DNA of 64,000 bases from Rubrivivax sp. (GTDB taxonomy: Bacteria > Pseudomonadota > Gammaproteobacteria > Burkholderiales > Burkholderiaceae_C): NCBI GenBank assembly GCA_027491255.1, contig JAIXWM010000082.1, forward strand, positions 1 to 64,000. The letters run 5' to 3'. This document shows, one piece after another, positions 48,063 to 57,727 of this stretch (position 1 is its first letter; each line of letters starts with the position of its first letter). A program made the translations under genes and the position numbers. A model generated the notes under the pieces. The model saw only the letters and a program-made list of their open reading frames with translations. It made no database searches and was not told the origin of the DNA.

Positions 48063-51000
48063 TCTGGCGCTCCCCCTTGGTGTCGTAGAAGACCGGGCTC
48101 GAGATCACGGCCGTGCGGCTGCGGCCGTCGCTGGTGGCCACGTGCACCCGCTCGCCCAGGCGCGCATGGCCGCCGCGCACCAGGGCGAGCGCGATCGAGC
48201 GGCCCAGCGTCGGGCTCCAGTAGCTCGAGCTCACGTGACCGGCCATCGGCACCGGGCCCGGGCCCTGGGGCCAGTCGCCCATCAGCACCTGCGCGCCCTC
48301 GGGCAGCACGAAGGCCGGGTCGTCGGTCAGCAGGCCGACGAGCTGCTTGCGGTCGGCGCGCGCGGTGTCGCTGCGCGCGAGCGAACGCTTGCCCAGGCAG
48401 TCCTTGGTCTTGGCCACCATGCCGCCCAGGCCCAGGTCGATCGGCGTCACCGAGCCGTCGGTGTCCTGCCCGACGATGATGAAGCCCTTTTCGGCCCGCA
48501 GCACGTGCATGGTCTCGGTGCCGTAGGGCGTGATGCCGAACTCGGCGCCGGCCGCGTGGATGGCCTCCCAGACCTGCAGGCCGTGGGCCGCCGGCACGTT
48601 GATCTCGTAGCTGCGCTCGCCCGAGAAGCTGATGCGGAAGATCCGCGCCTTCACCCCGGCCACCGTGCCCTCGCGGTACGACATGAAGGGGAAGGCGGCG
48701 TCGTCGAAGTCGACGTCGGGGCAGATCTTCTTCAGCACCGCGCGGCTCTTCGGGCCGACCACGGCCGTGGTCGACCAGTGGTCGGTCACCGTGGTCAGGT
48801 AGACCTTCAGGTGCGGCCATTCGGTCTGCAGCCAGCGCTCCAGCCAGGCCAGCACCCGCGCCGCGCCGCCGGTGGTGGTGTGCATCAGGAAGTGGTTCTC
48901 GGCCAGGCGCACGGTGACGCCGTCGTCGAAGACCATGCCGTTCTCGTCGAGCATCAGGCCGTAGCGCGCCTTGCCGACCTCGAGCTTGCTCCAGGCGTTG
49001 GAGTAGACCCAGTTCAGCAGCGTCGCGGCGTCAGGCCCCTGGATGTCGATCTTGCCCAGCGTCGAGGCGTCCAGCGTGGCCACGGCCTCGCGCGCGGCGC
49101 GCACCTCGCGCGCCACGGCGGCGTGCAGGTCCTCGCCCGGCTTCGGGAAGTACCAGGGCCGCTTCCACTGCCCCACGTCCTCGAAGGCGGCGCCGCGGGC
49201 CACGTGCCAGGGCTGGATGCAGGTGGTGCGCACCGGGTCGAAGGTGTCGCCGAGTTCCATGCCGGCCAGCGCGCCGAAGGTCACCGGCGTGTAGTTGGGG
49301 CGGAAGGTCGTCGTGCCCACCTTCGGGATCGGCTTGCCCAGGGCCTGGGCGACGATGCCCATGCCGTTGATGTTGCCGGTCTTGCCCTGGTCGGTGCCGA
49401 AACCCATCGCGGTGTAACGCTTGACGTGCTCGATGCTCTCGAAGCCCTCGCGCACGGCCAGCAGCAGGTCGGCTGCGCAGACGTCGTTCTGGAAGTCGAC
49501 GAACTGCTTGGGTGCGCGCGACGGCGGCAGCGCGTGCGGCACCAGCCACAGCGGGCGGATGGCGCCCGCCTGCGCTGCCGCAACGGCCGGCGGCTCGCCG
49601 GCCGGGCCGGTGCAGCCGCCAGCATGCGCCGTCGCCAGCCCCGCGGCCGCGCCACCGGCGGCCGCCTCGGCCAGCGTGCGCGCGCCGGCGCAGGCGCCGG
49701 CCGAGCGCTCGGACTGCGCCGGCGCGCCGGGCAGGAAGGTCGCGAGCTCGTCGCTCCACACGGCCTTGCTGCCGGCCTGCGAGTGCAGGTGGATGACGGC
49801 GCTGGCGCCGCCGCTGGTGGCCAGCAGGTCGCAGGCCAGCGTGCGGGGGGCGCCCTGCAGGCGGCCGTCGTCGGTGATCGCCTGGACGAGGGCGCCGGTG
49901 ACCGCGCGGCGACCCTGGGCCTCGGTGACGACGTGGCCCGCCAGCACCTCGATGCCGGCGGCGCGCGCGCGCTCGCCCATCGAGCCGTCAGGCCGGGCGC
50001 GGGCATCGACCACCTGCACCTGCGCGCCGGCGGCCTTCAGCGCCAGCGCCGCGTCGTAGGCGCCGTCGTGGTTGGTGAAGACGACGGCCCGCCGGCCCGG
50101 CAGCACCGCGTAGCGGCGCACGTAGGTGGAGACTGCCGAGGCGAGCATCACGCCCGGCAGGTCGTTGTGGGCAAAGACCAGCGGGCGCTCGTGCGCCCCC
50201 GTGGCCAGCACCACCTGCCTGGCGCGCACCCGCCACAGCCGCTCGCGGTAGGCGGGCTGGCGCCCGCGCGGCAGGTGGTCGGCGCGCTTCTCGACCAGGG
50301 TCACGAAGTCGTGGTCGTGGTAGCCGAAGGCCGTGGTGCGCGGCAGCACGGTGACATCGGGCATCGCGGCCAGCTCGCGCGCCGTCAGCTCGGCCCACTT
50401 CGGCGCCGGCCAGCCGTCCACCGTCTCGTCGCTGGACAGCAGCCAGCCGCCGGGCTCGGACTGCTCGTCGCACAGGATCACGCGCGCCCCGGCCCGGGCC
50501 GCGGCGCGCGCCGCCGCCAGGCCGGCGATGCCGGCGCCCACCACCAGCACGTCGGCGTGGGCGTAGCGCTTGTCGTAGCGGTCGGGGTCGGGCACCTCGG
50601 GCGAGTGGCCCAGGCCGCTGGCGGCGCGGATGTGCTTCTCGAAAAAGTGCCAGGCCGCCTGCGAGGCCATGAAGGTCTTGTAATAGAAGCCGGCCGGGAT
50701 CAGGCGCGAGAACCAGCCGTTGACCGCGCCGACGTCGAACTCGACGCTCGGGCTGGCGTGGATGCTGCGGGCCACCAGCCCGTCGACCAGCGCGGCCTCG
50801 GTCATCCGCACATTGGGCACGGTGCGCTCACCCTCGAACAGCTGCACCAGCGCGTTCGGCTCCTCCACGCCGGCGGCGAGCAGGCCGCGTGGGCGGTGGT
50901 ACTTCCAGCTGCGCGCGACCAGGCTCTGCCCGGCCGCCAGCAGCGCCGAGGCCAGCGTGTCGCCCTCGTACCCGGTGTAGGGCCGGCCGTTGAAGCTGAA

Positions 51001-51066
51001 CTGCAGCGGCCGGCTGCGATCGATGCGCCCGCCCTGCGGCAGGCGGCGGTTGGCGGCGGCGCTCAT
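48052..51066 (-). CDS. soxA: Sarcosine oxidase alpha subunit
   Basis: 1004-aa subunit that binds NAD+ and tetrahydrofolate and converts the imine product to 5,10-methylene-THF. The N-terminus has a ferredoxin-like segment (FNGRPYTGYEGDTLASALLA, 25-44); a Rossmann domain follows (DVLVVGAGIAGLAAARAA, 172-189); the C-terminal 400 residues resemble glycine cleavage T-protein, including GRSIALALVRGG. The start at 51066 overlaps the soxD stop by ATGA. Confidence 0.95.
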   Translation of the reverse strand: MSAAANRRLPQGGRIDRSRPLQFSFNGRPYTGYEGDTLASALLAAGQSLVARSWKYHRPRGLLAAGVEEPNALVQLFEGERTVPNVRMTEAALVDGLVARSIHASPSVEFDVGAVNGWFSRLIPAGFYYKTFMASQAAWHFFEKHIRAASGLGHSPEVPDPDRYDKRYAHADVLVVGAGIAGLAAARAAARAGARVILCDEQSEPGGWLLSSDETVDGWPAPKWAELTARELAAMPDVTVLPRTTAFGYHDHDFVTLVEKRADHLPRGRQPAYRERLWRVRARQVVLATGAHERPLVFAHNDLPGVMLASAVSTYVRRYAVLPGRRAVVFTNHDGAYDAALALKAAGAQVQVVDARARPDGSMGERARAAGIEVLAGHVVTEAQGRRAVTGALVQAITDDGRLQGAPRTLACDLLATSGGASAVIHLHSQAGSKAVWSDELATFLPGAPAQSERSAGACAGARTLAEAAAGGAAAGLATAHAGGCTGPAGEPPAVAAAQAGAIRPLWLVPHALPPSRAPKQFVDFQNDVCAADLLLAVREGFESIEHVKRYTAMGFGTDQGKTGNINGMGIVAQALGKPIPKVGTTTFRPNYTPVTFGALAGMELGDTFDPVRTTCIQPWHVARGAAFEDVGQWKRPWYFPKPGEDLHAAVAREVRAAREAVATLDASTLGKIDIQGPDAATLLNWVYSNAWSKLEVGKARYGLMLDENGMVFDDGVTVRLAENHFLMHTTTGGAARVLAWLERWLQTEWPHLKVYLTTVTDHWSTTAVVGPKSRAVLKKICPDVDFDDAAFPFMSYREGTVAGVKARIFRISFSGERSYEINVPAAHGLQVWEAIHAAGAEFGITPYGTETMHVLRAEKGFIIVGQDTDGSVTPIDLGLGGMVAKTKDCLGKRSLARSDTARADRKQLVGLLTDDPAFVLPEGAQVLMGDWPQGPGPVPMAGHVSSSYWSPTLGRSIALALVRGGHARLGERVHVATSDGRSRTAVISSPVFYDTKGERQNAS

Positions 51067-51413
51067 CGGGCGGCTCCTTCGGCGGCGGGCAGCGCGGCCG
51101 GGGTGGCCGGTGTGGCAGCCCCCTGCCCCAGCCGCGCGAAGGCCGGCGGCGGCTCGGCGCCGATCTTCCAGGTGCCGTGGAAGCGGTAGCTGACGGTGTC
51201 GCGCAGCGCGTTGAACCACTTGCCGCAGCCGCTGGCGTGGCGCCACTGCTCGTGGTGCAGGCCCTTGGGGTTCTTGCGCATGAAGACGTAGTCGCCCCAC
51301 TGCTCGTCGCTCATCGCCTCGGTGGCCCCGGGCCGGGCGATGCCGCCCTCCCCGCCGTAGGCGAACTCGCTCTCGGCGCGGGGGCCGCACCAGGGACAGT
51401 CGATGATCAGCAT
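51063..51413 (-). CDS. soxD: Sarcosine oxidase delta subunit
   Basis: 116-aa zinc-binding subunit. It begins MLIIDCPWCGPRAESEF, and the four zinc ligands known in heterotetrameric sarcosine oxidases are all present at the same positions: Cys6, Cys9, His59 and Cys63 (HASGCGKWF). The C-terminus has an Ala/Pro-rich tail of about 25 residues. It follows soxB by 20 bp and overlaps soxA by ATGA. The open frame upstream of 51413 belongs to another frame of soxB. Confidence 0.95.
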   Translation of the reverse strand: MLIIDCPWCGPRAESEFAYGGEGGIARPGATEAMSDEQWGDYVFMRKNPKGLHHEQWRHASGCGKWFNALRDTVSYRFHGTWKIGAEPPPAFARLGQGAATPATPAALPAAEGAAR

Positions 51414-51433
51414 GATGGCTTGCCCTCCCTCGT

Positions 51434-52678
51434 TCAGTGGGCGACGGCGGCGGCGCCGTGCTCGTCGATCAGGTGGCCGTTGTGGAAACGGTCGAGGCTG
51501 AAGGCCTCGTTCAGCGGGTGCGGGCGGTCCTGGGCCACGGTATGCGCCATCACCCAGCCCGAGCCCGGCGTGGCCTTGAAGCCGCCGGTGCCCCAGCCGC
51601 AGTTGATGTACAGGCCCTTGACCGGCGTCAGGCCGATGATCGGGCAGGCGTCGGGCGAGACGTCGACGATGCCGCCCCACTGGCGGTTCATGCGCACGCG
51701 CGAGAACAGCGGGAACAGCTCGACGATGGCCTGCAGCGTGCCTTCGATGATGGGGAAGCTGCCGCGCTGGCCGTAGCCGGTGTAGTGGTCGATGCCGGCG
51801 CCGATGACCAGGTCGCCCTTGTCGCTCTGGCTGATGTAGGCGTGGATGGCATTGCTCATCACCACGGTCGGGAAGATGGGCTTCATCGGCTCGCTGACCA
51901 GCGCCTGCAGCGGGTGGCTCTCGAGCGGCAGGCGGAAGCCCGCCAGCGAGGCCAGCACGCTGGAGTGGCCGGCGGCGACGATGGCCACCTTCTTCGTGCG
52001 GATGAAGCCGCGCGCGGTGTCCAGGCCCACCACCGCGCCGCCCTCGCGCCGGATGCCGGTGACCTCGCAGTTCTGCAGGATGTCCACGCCCAGCGCATCG
52101 GCGGCGCGCGCGAAGCCCCAGGCCACGGCATCGTGCCGGGCCACGCCGGCGCGGCGCTGGTACGAGGCGCCCAGCACCGGGTAGCGCGTGCTCAGGTTGA
52201 TGAAGGGCAGCATCGCCTGGATCTGCTGCGGGCTCAGCATCTCGGCGTCGACTCCGTTCAGGCGGTTGGCGGTGACGCGGCGCTCGATGTCGCGCATGTC
52301 CTGCAGCGTGTGGCCGAGGTTCATCACCCCGCGCTGGCTGAACATGACGTTGTAGTTCAGGTCCTGGCTCAGACCCTCCCACAGCTTCATCGACTTCTCG
52401 TAAAGGTGGGTGGCCTCGTCCCACAGGTAGTTGCTGCGCACGATGGTGGTGTTGCGCGCGGTGTTGCCGCCACCCAGCCAGCCGCGCTCGACCACGGCGA
52501 TGCGCCGCATGCCGTGCAGCTTGGCCAGGTAGTAGGCCGTCGCCAGGCCGTGCCCGCCGCCGCCCACCACCACGGCCTCGTACTCGCGCTGCGGCTCGGG
52601 CGCGCGCCACTGGCGCTGCCAGCCTTCGTGGTAGCCCAGCGCGTTGCGCGCCAGCGACCAGATCGAGAACTTCTGCAT
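51434..52678 (-). CDS. soxB: Sarcosine oxidase beta subunit
   Basis: 414-aa flavoprotein subunit that oxidises sarcosine. The FAD motif is [19 protein letters not shown] (35-53). His182 in [17 protein letters not shown] corresponds by context to the histidine that holds covalent FMN in the family. [17 protein letters not shown] near the C-terminus is the conserved FAD-binding end. The start at 52678 ([14 protein letters not shown]) is the standard SoxB N-terminus. It follows sdaA by only 11 bp. Confidence 0.96.
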   Translation of the reverse strand: MQKFSIWSLARNALGYHEGWQRQWRAPEPQREYEAVVVGGGGHGLATAYYLAKLHGMRRIAVVERGWLGGGNTARNTTIVRSNYLWDEATHLYEKSMKLWEGLSQDLNYNVMFSQRGVMNLGHTLQDMRDIERRVTANRLNGVDAEMLSPQQIQAMLPFINLSTRYPVLGASYQRRAGVARHDAVAWGFARAADALGVDILQNCEVTGIRREGGAVVGLDTARGFIRTKKVAIVAAGHSSVLASLAGFRLPLESHPLQALVSEPMKPIFPTVVMSNAIHAYISQSDKGDLVIGAGIDHYTGYGQRGSFPIIEGTLQAIVELFPLFSRVRMNRQWGGIVDVSPDACPIIGLTPVKGLYINCGWGTGGFKATPGSGWVMAHTVAQDRPHPLNEAFSLDRFHNGHLIDEHGAAAVAH

Positions 52679-52689
52679 CCGTGCCTCCT

Positions 52690-54084
52690 TCAGCACTCGA
52701 CGATGTTGACGGCCAGCCCGCCGCGGGCCGTCTCCTTGTACTTGGTCAGCATGTCGGCGCCGGTCTCGCGCATGGTCTTGATGACCTTGTCCAGGCTGAC
52801 GTGGTGCGTGCCGTCGCCGCGCAGCGCCATGCGCGCGGCGTTGATCGCCTTGACCGAGGCGATCGCATTGCGCTCGATGCACGGGATCTGCACCAGCCCG
52901 CCCACGGGGTCGCAGGTCAGGCCCAGGTGGTGCTCCATGCCGATCTCGGCCGCGTTCTCCACCTGCTCGGGCGTGCCACCCATCACCGCGCACAGCGCGC
53001 CGGCGGCCATCGAGCAGGCCACGCCCACCTCGCCCTGGCAGCCGACCTCGGCGCCGCTGATGCTGGCGTTCTCCTTGTAGAGGATGCCGATGGCCGCGGC
53101 GGTGAGCAGGAAATCCACCACGCCGCGGTCGTGCGCCCCGGGCACGAAGCGTGCGTAGTAGTGCAGCACCGCCGGGACGATGCCGGCCGCGCCGTTGGTG
53201 GGCGCCGTGACGACGCGACCGCCGGCAGCGTTCTCCTCGTTGACGGCCAGCGCGTAGAGATTGACCCAGTCGATCACCTGCAGCGGGTCCTTCAGCGCGG
53301 CTTCAGGGTTCGACGTCAGGTCACGGTAGAGCGCCGCGGCGCGGCGGCGCACCTTGAAGCCGCCCGGCAGTACCCCCTCGGTGCGGCAGCCGCGCGTCAC
53401 GCAGGCCTGCATCACCTGCCAGATCTTCATCAGCCCGGCGTCGATCTCGGCGTCGCCGCGCCAGTGGCGCTCGTTGCGCCGCATCACCTCGGCGATCGAG
53501 CAGCGCTGGGTGCGCGTCAGCTCCAGCAGCTCGGCCCCGCTGCGGAAGGGCAGCGGCAGCACCGTGGCGTCGGGCGCCACGGCCTTGTGGCGCGAGCCGT
53601 CGGCCGCGACCTCGTCGCTGACGACGAAGCCGCCGCCCACCGAGTAGTACACCCGCGCGCACAGCTCGCCGCCGTCGGCGCCGAAGGCCGCGAAACGCAT
53701 GCCGTTGGCGTGGAAGGGCAGCGTCTGCCGGCGGTGGAAGACCAGGTCGGCCTTCTCGTCGAAGGCGACCGCCGGGCCCGTGCCGCCCAGCGGCAGGCGG
53801 CCGCCGCCGCGGATGGCCTCGAGCAGCGACGGCACGGCCTCTACATCGACGGTGTCGGGCTCGTGCCCGGCCAGGCCCAGCAGCACCGCCTTGTCGCTGC
53901 CATGGCCCTTGCCCGTGGCGCCGAGCGAGCCGAAGAGCTCGGCCTTGACGCGCGCCACCTGCGCCAGTTGCGCGTCGGCCGCCAGGCGCGCCGTGAACAG
54001 GCGCGCGGCCCGCATCGGGCCCACGGTGTGCGAACTGCTCGGCCCGATGCCGATCTTGAAGAGGTCGAAAACGGAAACAGCCAT
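52690..54084 (-). CDS. sdaA: L-serine ammonia-lyase (serine dehydratase)
   Basis: Iron-sulfur enzyme that converts L-serine to pyruvate and ammonia. It is 464 aa, the single-chain form. It starts [20 protein letters not shown], the typical SdaA N-terminus, and has the cluster and active-site segments [17 protein letters not shown] and [18 protein letters not shown]. It is first in the operon with soxBDAG and fhs: sarcosine gives glycine and methylene-THF, serine hydroxymethyltransferase (elsewhere) joins these to serine, and SdaA makes pyruvate. Confidence 0.96.
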   Translation of the reverse strand: MAVSVFDLFKIGIGPSSSHTVGPMRAARLFTARLAADAQLAQVARVKAELFGSLGATGKGHGSDKAVLLGLAGHEPDTVDVEAVPSLLEAIRGGGRLPLGGTGPAVAFDEKADLVFHRRQTLPFHANGMRFAAFGADGGELCARVYYSVGGGFVVSDEVAADGSRHKAVAPDATVLPLPFRSGAELLELTRTQRCSIAEVMRRNERHWRGDAEIDAGLMKIWQVMQACVTRGCRTEGVLPGGFKVRRRAAALYRDLTSNPEAALKDPLQVIDWVNLYALAVNEENAAGGRVVTAPTNGAAGIVPAVLHYYARFVPGAHDRGVVDFLLTAAAIGILYKENASISGAEVGCQGEVGVACSMAAGALCAVMGGTPEQVENAAEIGMEHHLGLTCDPVGGLVQIPCIERNAIASVKAINAARMALRGDGTHHVSLDKVIKTMRETGADMLTKYKETARGGLAVNIVEC

Positions 54085-54130
54085 GGATGCGGGATGATCG
54101 GCGCGGGGGGCCGAAGCCACCTGCCTTTTT

Positions 54131-54157
54131 ACGTCACTCTACAAGACCGATGCGACA
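54131..54157 (-). promoter_or_regulatory. Direct-repeat operator upstream of sdaA-sox-fhs
   Basis: On the minus strand TGTCGC (54157-54152) and TGACGT (54136-54131) are direct half-sites 21 bp apart, 47 bp before sdaA. The same layout occurs before the creatinase gene, where eight bases around the first half-site (TGTCGCAT) are identical. This matches the 21-bp TGTCGC-type half-site known for GATase1-AraC activators such as Pseudomonas ArgR. Confidence 0.5.
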
Positions 54158-54278
54158 AGCGGCGGCACGGAAGCCGCCCGACCACCGAATCGAGACCTCC
54201 AGACCGTGCTCTTCCGGAGATCGACCGATCGCACGCCCGGCTCTACTGCAGACATCCCCGTTTCAAGTCCGTCGCCCC

Positions 54279-55211
54279 ATGTCTCCGTTCGCATCGGCAG
54301 CGGCCGCGCCATCGGCCGTCGAGACCCGGTACCGATCCAGTGACCCCCTGCAGCAGGCCATCGCCTTGAAAACAGCCGACGACGACGTACGCAGCGTCTT
54401 TTCCGCCCTGCTGCGCGAAGCCGGGCACGAAGGGTGGAAGTCGGCAGCAGCTCAGACCGAGCGGGTGACGGCCGAGCGCGCCGTGGCGAGTTGGGAGGGC
54501 TGGCTCGCGGCCCACGGCAGTTCCCGGTACGGCTTCGATCAGCAAGGCGGTTTCCTGCCCCTGCGGGGACTGGAGGGCAACCCTTCCGTTCGCCGGGGCA
54601 AGGGCTCCGACGACCTGCGGCAGGACTTCGGCCGCATCGTGCACGACGCCGTGCAGGCCGGCGCCTATGCAGCGCCCGAGGCCTGGCTGCGCAGCCTGCC
54701 GGCAGCGGACCTGGCCGCGCTGCAGCAGGTGCACCATCTGGCCGACCCGATCGAGCCCTGCACGCTGTCGAGGGAGGGTGCGCTGAACCTGCTGATGCCG
54801 CCCGCGGCCACCGTGGATCTGGACGGCAACGGCTTGACTTCGGCCGGCCGCGGGGGCTCGCTGCCCTTCCCGGACAGTCGCACTCCACCGCAGGCGGTCC
54901 GAGCCTGGGAGCAGGCCACCCGCGGGATGTCCGCCGAGGAAAAGCTGCTGCGCTCGGGCTCCATCGTCTTCCACGTCGGCCCCGAGAACATCCACCTGAA
55001 CAGCCGCGGCGAATGTGTCCGGGTCTCGATGCCGGGCGACCCCGATTTCGTCAACGCGAGGGAGGCCGCCGGGTTCAGCTGGGCCGACTTCGCCGCAGGG
55101 AAGCTCGACGCCCTGGAACACTTCAAGTCGAAGATCGAGCCGGCGCAGTACGCGCGGGATCGAGCCTTCTGGTCCGCGTTCCGCGACGCGCTGCCGGAGA
55201 AGCAACCCTGA
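54279..55211 (+). CDS. Hypothetical protein with a DxDGNG calcium-type loop
   Basis: 310 aa from the ATG at 54279; the frame is open to 54087 but that part overlaps the sdaA promoter. I do not recognise the family. It appears soluble, without signal peptide or membrane helices. Notable segments are SRYGFDQQGGFLPLRG, ATVDLDGNGLTSAG (a D-x-D-x-N-G loop like a calcium-binding EF-hand), FPDSRTPPQAVRAWEQAT and FHVGPENIHLNSRGE. Codon use is like its neighbours. It is divergent from sdaA and precedes the AraC-type gene on the same strand by 77 bp, so it may share the creatine/sarcosine regulon. Confidence 0.7.
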   Translation: MSPFASAAAAPSAVETRYRSSDPLQQAIALKTADDDVRSVFSALLREAGHEGWKSAAAQTERVTAERAVASWEGWLAAHGSSRYGFDQQGGFLPLRGLEGNPSVRRGKGSDDLRQDFGRIVHDAVQAGAYAAPEAWLRSLPAADLAALQQVHHLADPIEPCTLSREGALNLLMPPAATVDLDGNGLTSAGRGGSLPFPDSRTPPQAVRAWEQATRGMSAEEKLLRSGSIVFHVGPENIHLNSRGECVRVSMPGDPDFVNAREAAGFSWADFAAGKLDALEHFKSKIEPAQYARDRAFWSAFRDALPEKQP

Positions 55212-55288
55212 ACGCCTGAAACGGGCCCCGGCGGAGCCCTCCGGCAGAGCGCCCGCAGCGACGCGCTGGCATCATCCGAGATGCGCGT

Positions 55289-56305
55289 GTGGCAGGCACC
55301 GGACCTGCCGGCGCGCCCCCCGTGACGCACGACGCTCCCTCACCCCAGCGCTACGGACTGCTGCTGGTGCCGCAGTTCTCGCTGATCGCGCTGGCCGCGG
55401 TCGTCGATCCGCTGCGTCTGGCCAACAGCGTGCTCGAGCGGCGCGCCTACGAATGGGTGACGATCGGCCTCGCCGGCGAGCCCGTGATCTCGAGCGACGG
55501 CATCCGCGTGGTGCCCGACGCCTCCACCGACGACGGCCTGGCCTTCGACACCGTCTTCGTCATCGGGCCGAACCCGATCCCGCGCCGGGGCTTTGCCGAG
55601 ATCTCGGCCTGGCTGCGGCGCCAGGCCGCCGGCGGCGCCGCCGTGGGCGGCATCGACACCGGCGCCTATTACCTGGCGCAGGCCGGCCTGCTGAGCAACC
55701 ACCGCTGCACCATCCACTGGGAGGACCGCGAGCGCCTGCTCGAGAACTTCCCGAGCCTGCAGGTGACGCAGCGCCTGTTCGAGGTCGATCGCGACCGCTA
55801 CACCTGCAGCGGCGGCGTCAGTCCGCTCGACATGATGACCTGGCTGCTCAGCCGGCCGCCCGGCAACCGCGAGCTCGCCGAGCAGGTGGCGCACCTGCTG
55901 GTGGCGCAGCGTCGCGAGCCCGACGCGCTGCAGAACGTGCCGCTGCGCGACCGCTTCGCCAACGTTCCCGCGCCGCTTCTCGACGCGCTCGAGCTGATGG
56001 AGAGCAACCTCGAGGAGCCGCTGCACGTGGACGAGATCGCGCACTACCTGCGGATCTCCAGACGGACCCTCGAACGCCTGTTCGGCCTGCACCTGAAGAC
56101 CACGCCTTCGCGCAAATACCTGGAGCTGCGGCTGGCGCGCGCGCGCCTGGCGGTGCTGCGAAGCCAGCGCAGCCTGGACGACATCGCGCAGTCCTTCGGC
56201 TTCGCCTCGGCGAGCCACTTCGTCGCACGCTACCGGCAGATGCACGGTTGCACCCCGGCGGCCGACCGCGCGGGACGCACTGCTTCGGAGCGCGCACCGG
56301 ACTGA
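55289..56305 (+). CDS. GATase1-AraC (GlxA-like) activator, probable creatine/sarcosine regulator
   Basis: 338-aa regulator with an N-terminal class I glutamine-amidotransferase-like domain (about 22-200; GGIDTGAYYLAQAGLL and TCSGGVSPLDMMTWL) and a C-terminal AraC DNA-binding domain with two helix-turn-helix motifs (LHVDEIAHYLRISRRTLERL and LDDIAQSFGFASASHFVARY). GbdR, SouR and CdhR, which sense betaine, sarcosine and carnitine, are in this family. The start is uncertain: GTG at 55289 or GTG at 55322, neither with a good ribosome-binding site. It lies between the sox operon and creatinase. Confidence 0.88.
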   Translation: MAGTGPAGAPPVTHDAPSPQRYGLLLVPQFSLIALAAVVDPLRLANSVLERRAYEWVTIGLAGEPVISSDGIRVVPDASTDDGLAFDTVFVIGPNPIPRRGFAEISAWLRRQAAGGAAVGGIDTGAYYLAQAGLLSNHRCTIHWEDRERLLENFPSLQVTQRLFEVDRDRYTCSGGVSPLDMMTWLLSRPPGNRELAEQVAHLLVAQRREPDALQNVPLRDRFANVPAPLLDALELMESNLEEPLHVDEIAHYLRISRRTLERLFGLHLKTTPSRKYLELRLARARLAVLRSQRSLDDIAQSFGFASASHFVARYRQMHGCTPAADRAGRTASERAPD

Positions 56306-56407
56306 GGCGCATGCGCCCCCTGTGCAGCGCCGCGGGCCGGCGCTCACAAAGGCTGTGCGCGATGCACAGACCCGGTGCCGGCTACGGGTTTTCACTTAAC
56401 CCAAGGA

Positions 56408-56441
56408 TGTCGCATTCATGACATTTTTTGGCGCATTCCTG
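56408..56441 (+). promoter_or_regulatory. Direct-repeat operator upstream of creatinase
   Basis: TGTCGCATTCATG (56408-56420) is repeated as TGGCGCATTCCTG (56429-56441), 11 of 13 bases identical, starts exactly 21 bp apart. The first copy also lies in an inverted repeat ATGTC/GACAT (56407-56424). Creatinase starts 68 bp further on. The form suits an AraC-family activator binding two turns of one helix face. Confidence 0.6.
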
Positions 56442-56509
56442 GGGGCTTGAACACGCCCTGAAATCGATCATTCGAGGCATCGCGAACTGCCCCAGCAAGG
56501 AGCCTGTCG

Positions 56510-57727
56510 ATGATCGACAACATGCCCAGCCTGATCCGCCTGCGCAACGGCGAGAAGGTCAAGAACACCTTCCCCGTCGAGGAATACACCGCGCGGGTGG
56601 CCAAGGTGCGGCGCCACATGGCCGGGCACGGCATCGACGCGGTGCTGTTCACCTCGTACCACAACATCAACTACTACAGCGACTTCCTGTACTGCTCCTT
56701 CGGCCGCTTCTACGGCCTGGCGGTCACGCACGACAAGACGACCCTGATCGCCGCCAACATCGACGGCGCTCAGCCCTGGCGCAAGGGCGTGGCCGACGAC
56801 GTGCTGACCTATACCGATTGGCAGCGCGGCAACTACTTCCGCGCCGTCGCGCAGACCCTGGCCGGCTGCCGGCGCATCGGCGTCGAGATGGACCACCTGC
56901 CGGTGGACCGCCTGAAGGCGCTGCAGGAGGCGCTGCCGGGCGTCGAGTTCATCGATGTGGCCGCGGCCTGCATGCGCATGCGCATGGTCAAGTCACCGGC
57001 CGAGATCGAGTTCATCGCCCATGGCGCGCAGGTCTGCGACATCGGCGGCGCGGCCCTCGTTGCCGCCGTCAAGGAAGGCGTGCCCGAGCACGAGGTGGCC
57101 CTGGCCTCCACCGACGCGATGGTGCGCGAGATCGGCAGGCGTTTCCCGCACACCGAGCTGATGGACACCTGGACCTGGTTCCAGAGCGGCATCAACACCG
57201 ACGGCGCGCACAACCCCGTCACCACCCGACGCGTTCAGAAGGGCGACATCCTCAGCCTGAACTGCTTCTCGATGATCTCGGGCTACTACACGGCACTGGA
57301 GCGCACGCTCTTCCTCGACCACGCCAGCGATGCCCACCTCAGGCTGTGGGAGATCAACGTCAAGGTGCACGACGAGGGCAAGAAGCTGCTGAAGCCCGGC
57401 GTCAAGTGCAGCGAGGTCGCGCGCGAGCTGAACAAGATCTTCGCCGCGCACGACCTGCTGCAGTACCGAACCTTCGGCTACGGTCACTCCTTCGGCGTGC
57501 TCAGCCACTACTACGGCCGCGAGGCCGGGCTGGAACTGCGCGAGGACATCGACACCGTGCTGGAGCCGAACATGGTGATCTCGATGGAGCCGATGATCAT
57601 GCTGCCTGAAGGCCTGCCGGGCGCCGGCGGCTACCGCGAGCACGACATCCTGGTCATCACGCCCGAGGGCAACCGCAACCTCACCGGCTTCCCGTACGGG
57701 CCCGAGCACAACATCATCAAGGCGTGA
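56510..57727 (+). CDS. Creatinase (creatine amidinohydrolase)
   Basis: Hydrolyses creatine to sarcosine and urea. It is 405 aa, against 403 for the well-studied Pseudomonas putida enzyme, and collinear with it. Shared blocks are FTSYHNINYYSDFLYCSFGR, MDTWTWFQSGINTDGAHNP and FGYGHSFGVLSHYYGREAGL. His234 in DGAHNPVTTR matches the catalytic His232 of that enzyme. It has the pita-bread fold of M24 peptidases without metal. AAGGAG precedes the ATG by seven bases; Met5 is an alternative start. It stands alone between two GlxA-like regulators and provides the substrate of the SoxBDAG enzyme. Confidence 0.95.
   Translation: MIDNMPSLIRLRNGEKVKNTFPVEEYTARVAKVRRHMAGHGIDAVLFTSYHNINYYSDFLYCSFGRFYGLAVTHDKTTLIAANIDGAQPWRKGVADDVLTYTDWQRGNYFRAVAQTLAGCRRIGVEMDHLPVDRLKALQEALPGVEFIDVAAACMRMRMVKSPAEIEFIAHGAQVCDIGGAALVAAVKEGVPEHEVALASTDAMVREIGRRFPHTELMDTWTWFQSGINTDGAHNPVTTRRVQKGDILSLNCFSMISGYYTALERTLFLDHASDAHLRLWEINVKVHDEGKKLLKPGVKCSEVARELNKIFAAHDLLQYRTFGYGHSFGVLSHYYGREAGLELREDIDTVLEPNMVISMEPMIMLPEGLPGAGGYREHDILVITPEGNRNLTGFPYGPEHNIIKA

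Noticed and set aside
47788-51189. 1133-aa plus-strand open frame opposite soxA/soxD/soxG
   Set aside because: Shadow of three overlapping real genes; no recognisable motif.
56428-57609. 393-aa open frame overlapping creatinase in another frame
   Set aside because: Out of frame with the clear creatinase sequence and Arg/Gly/His-rich.
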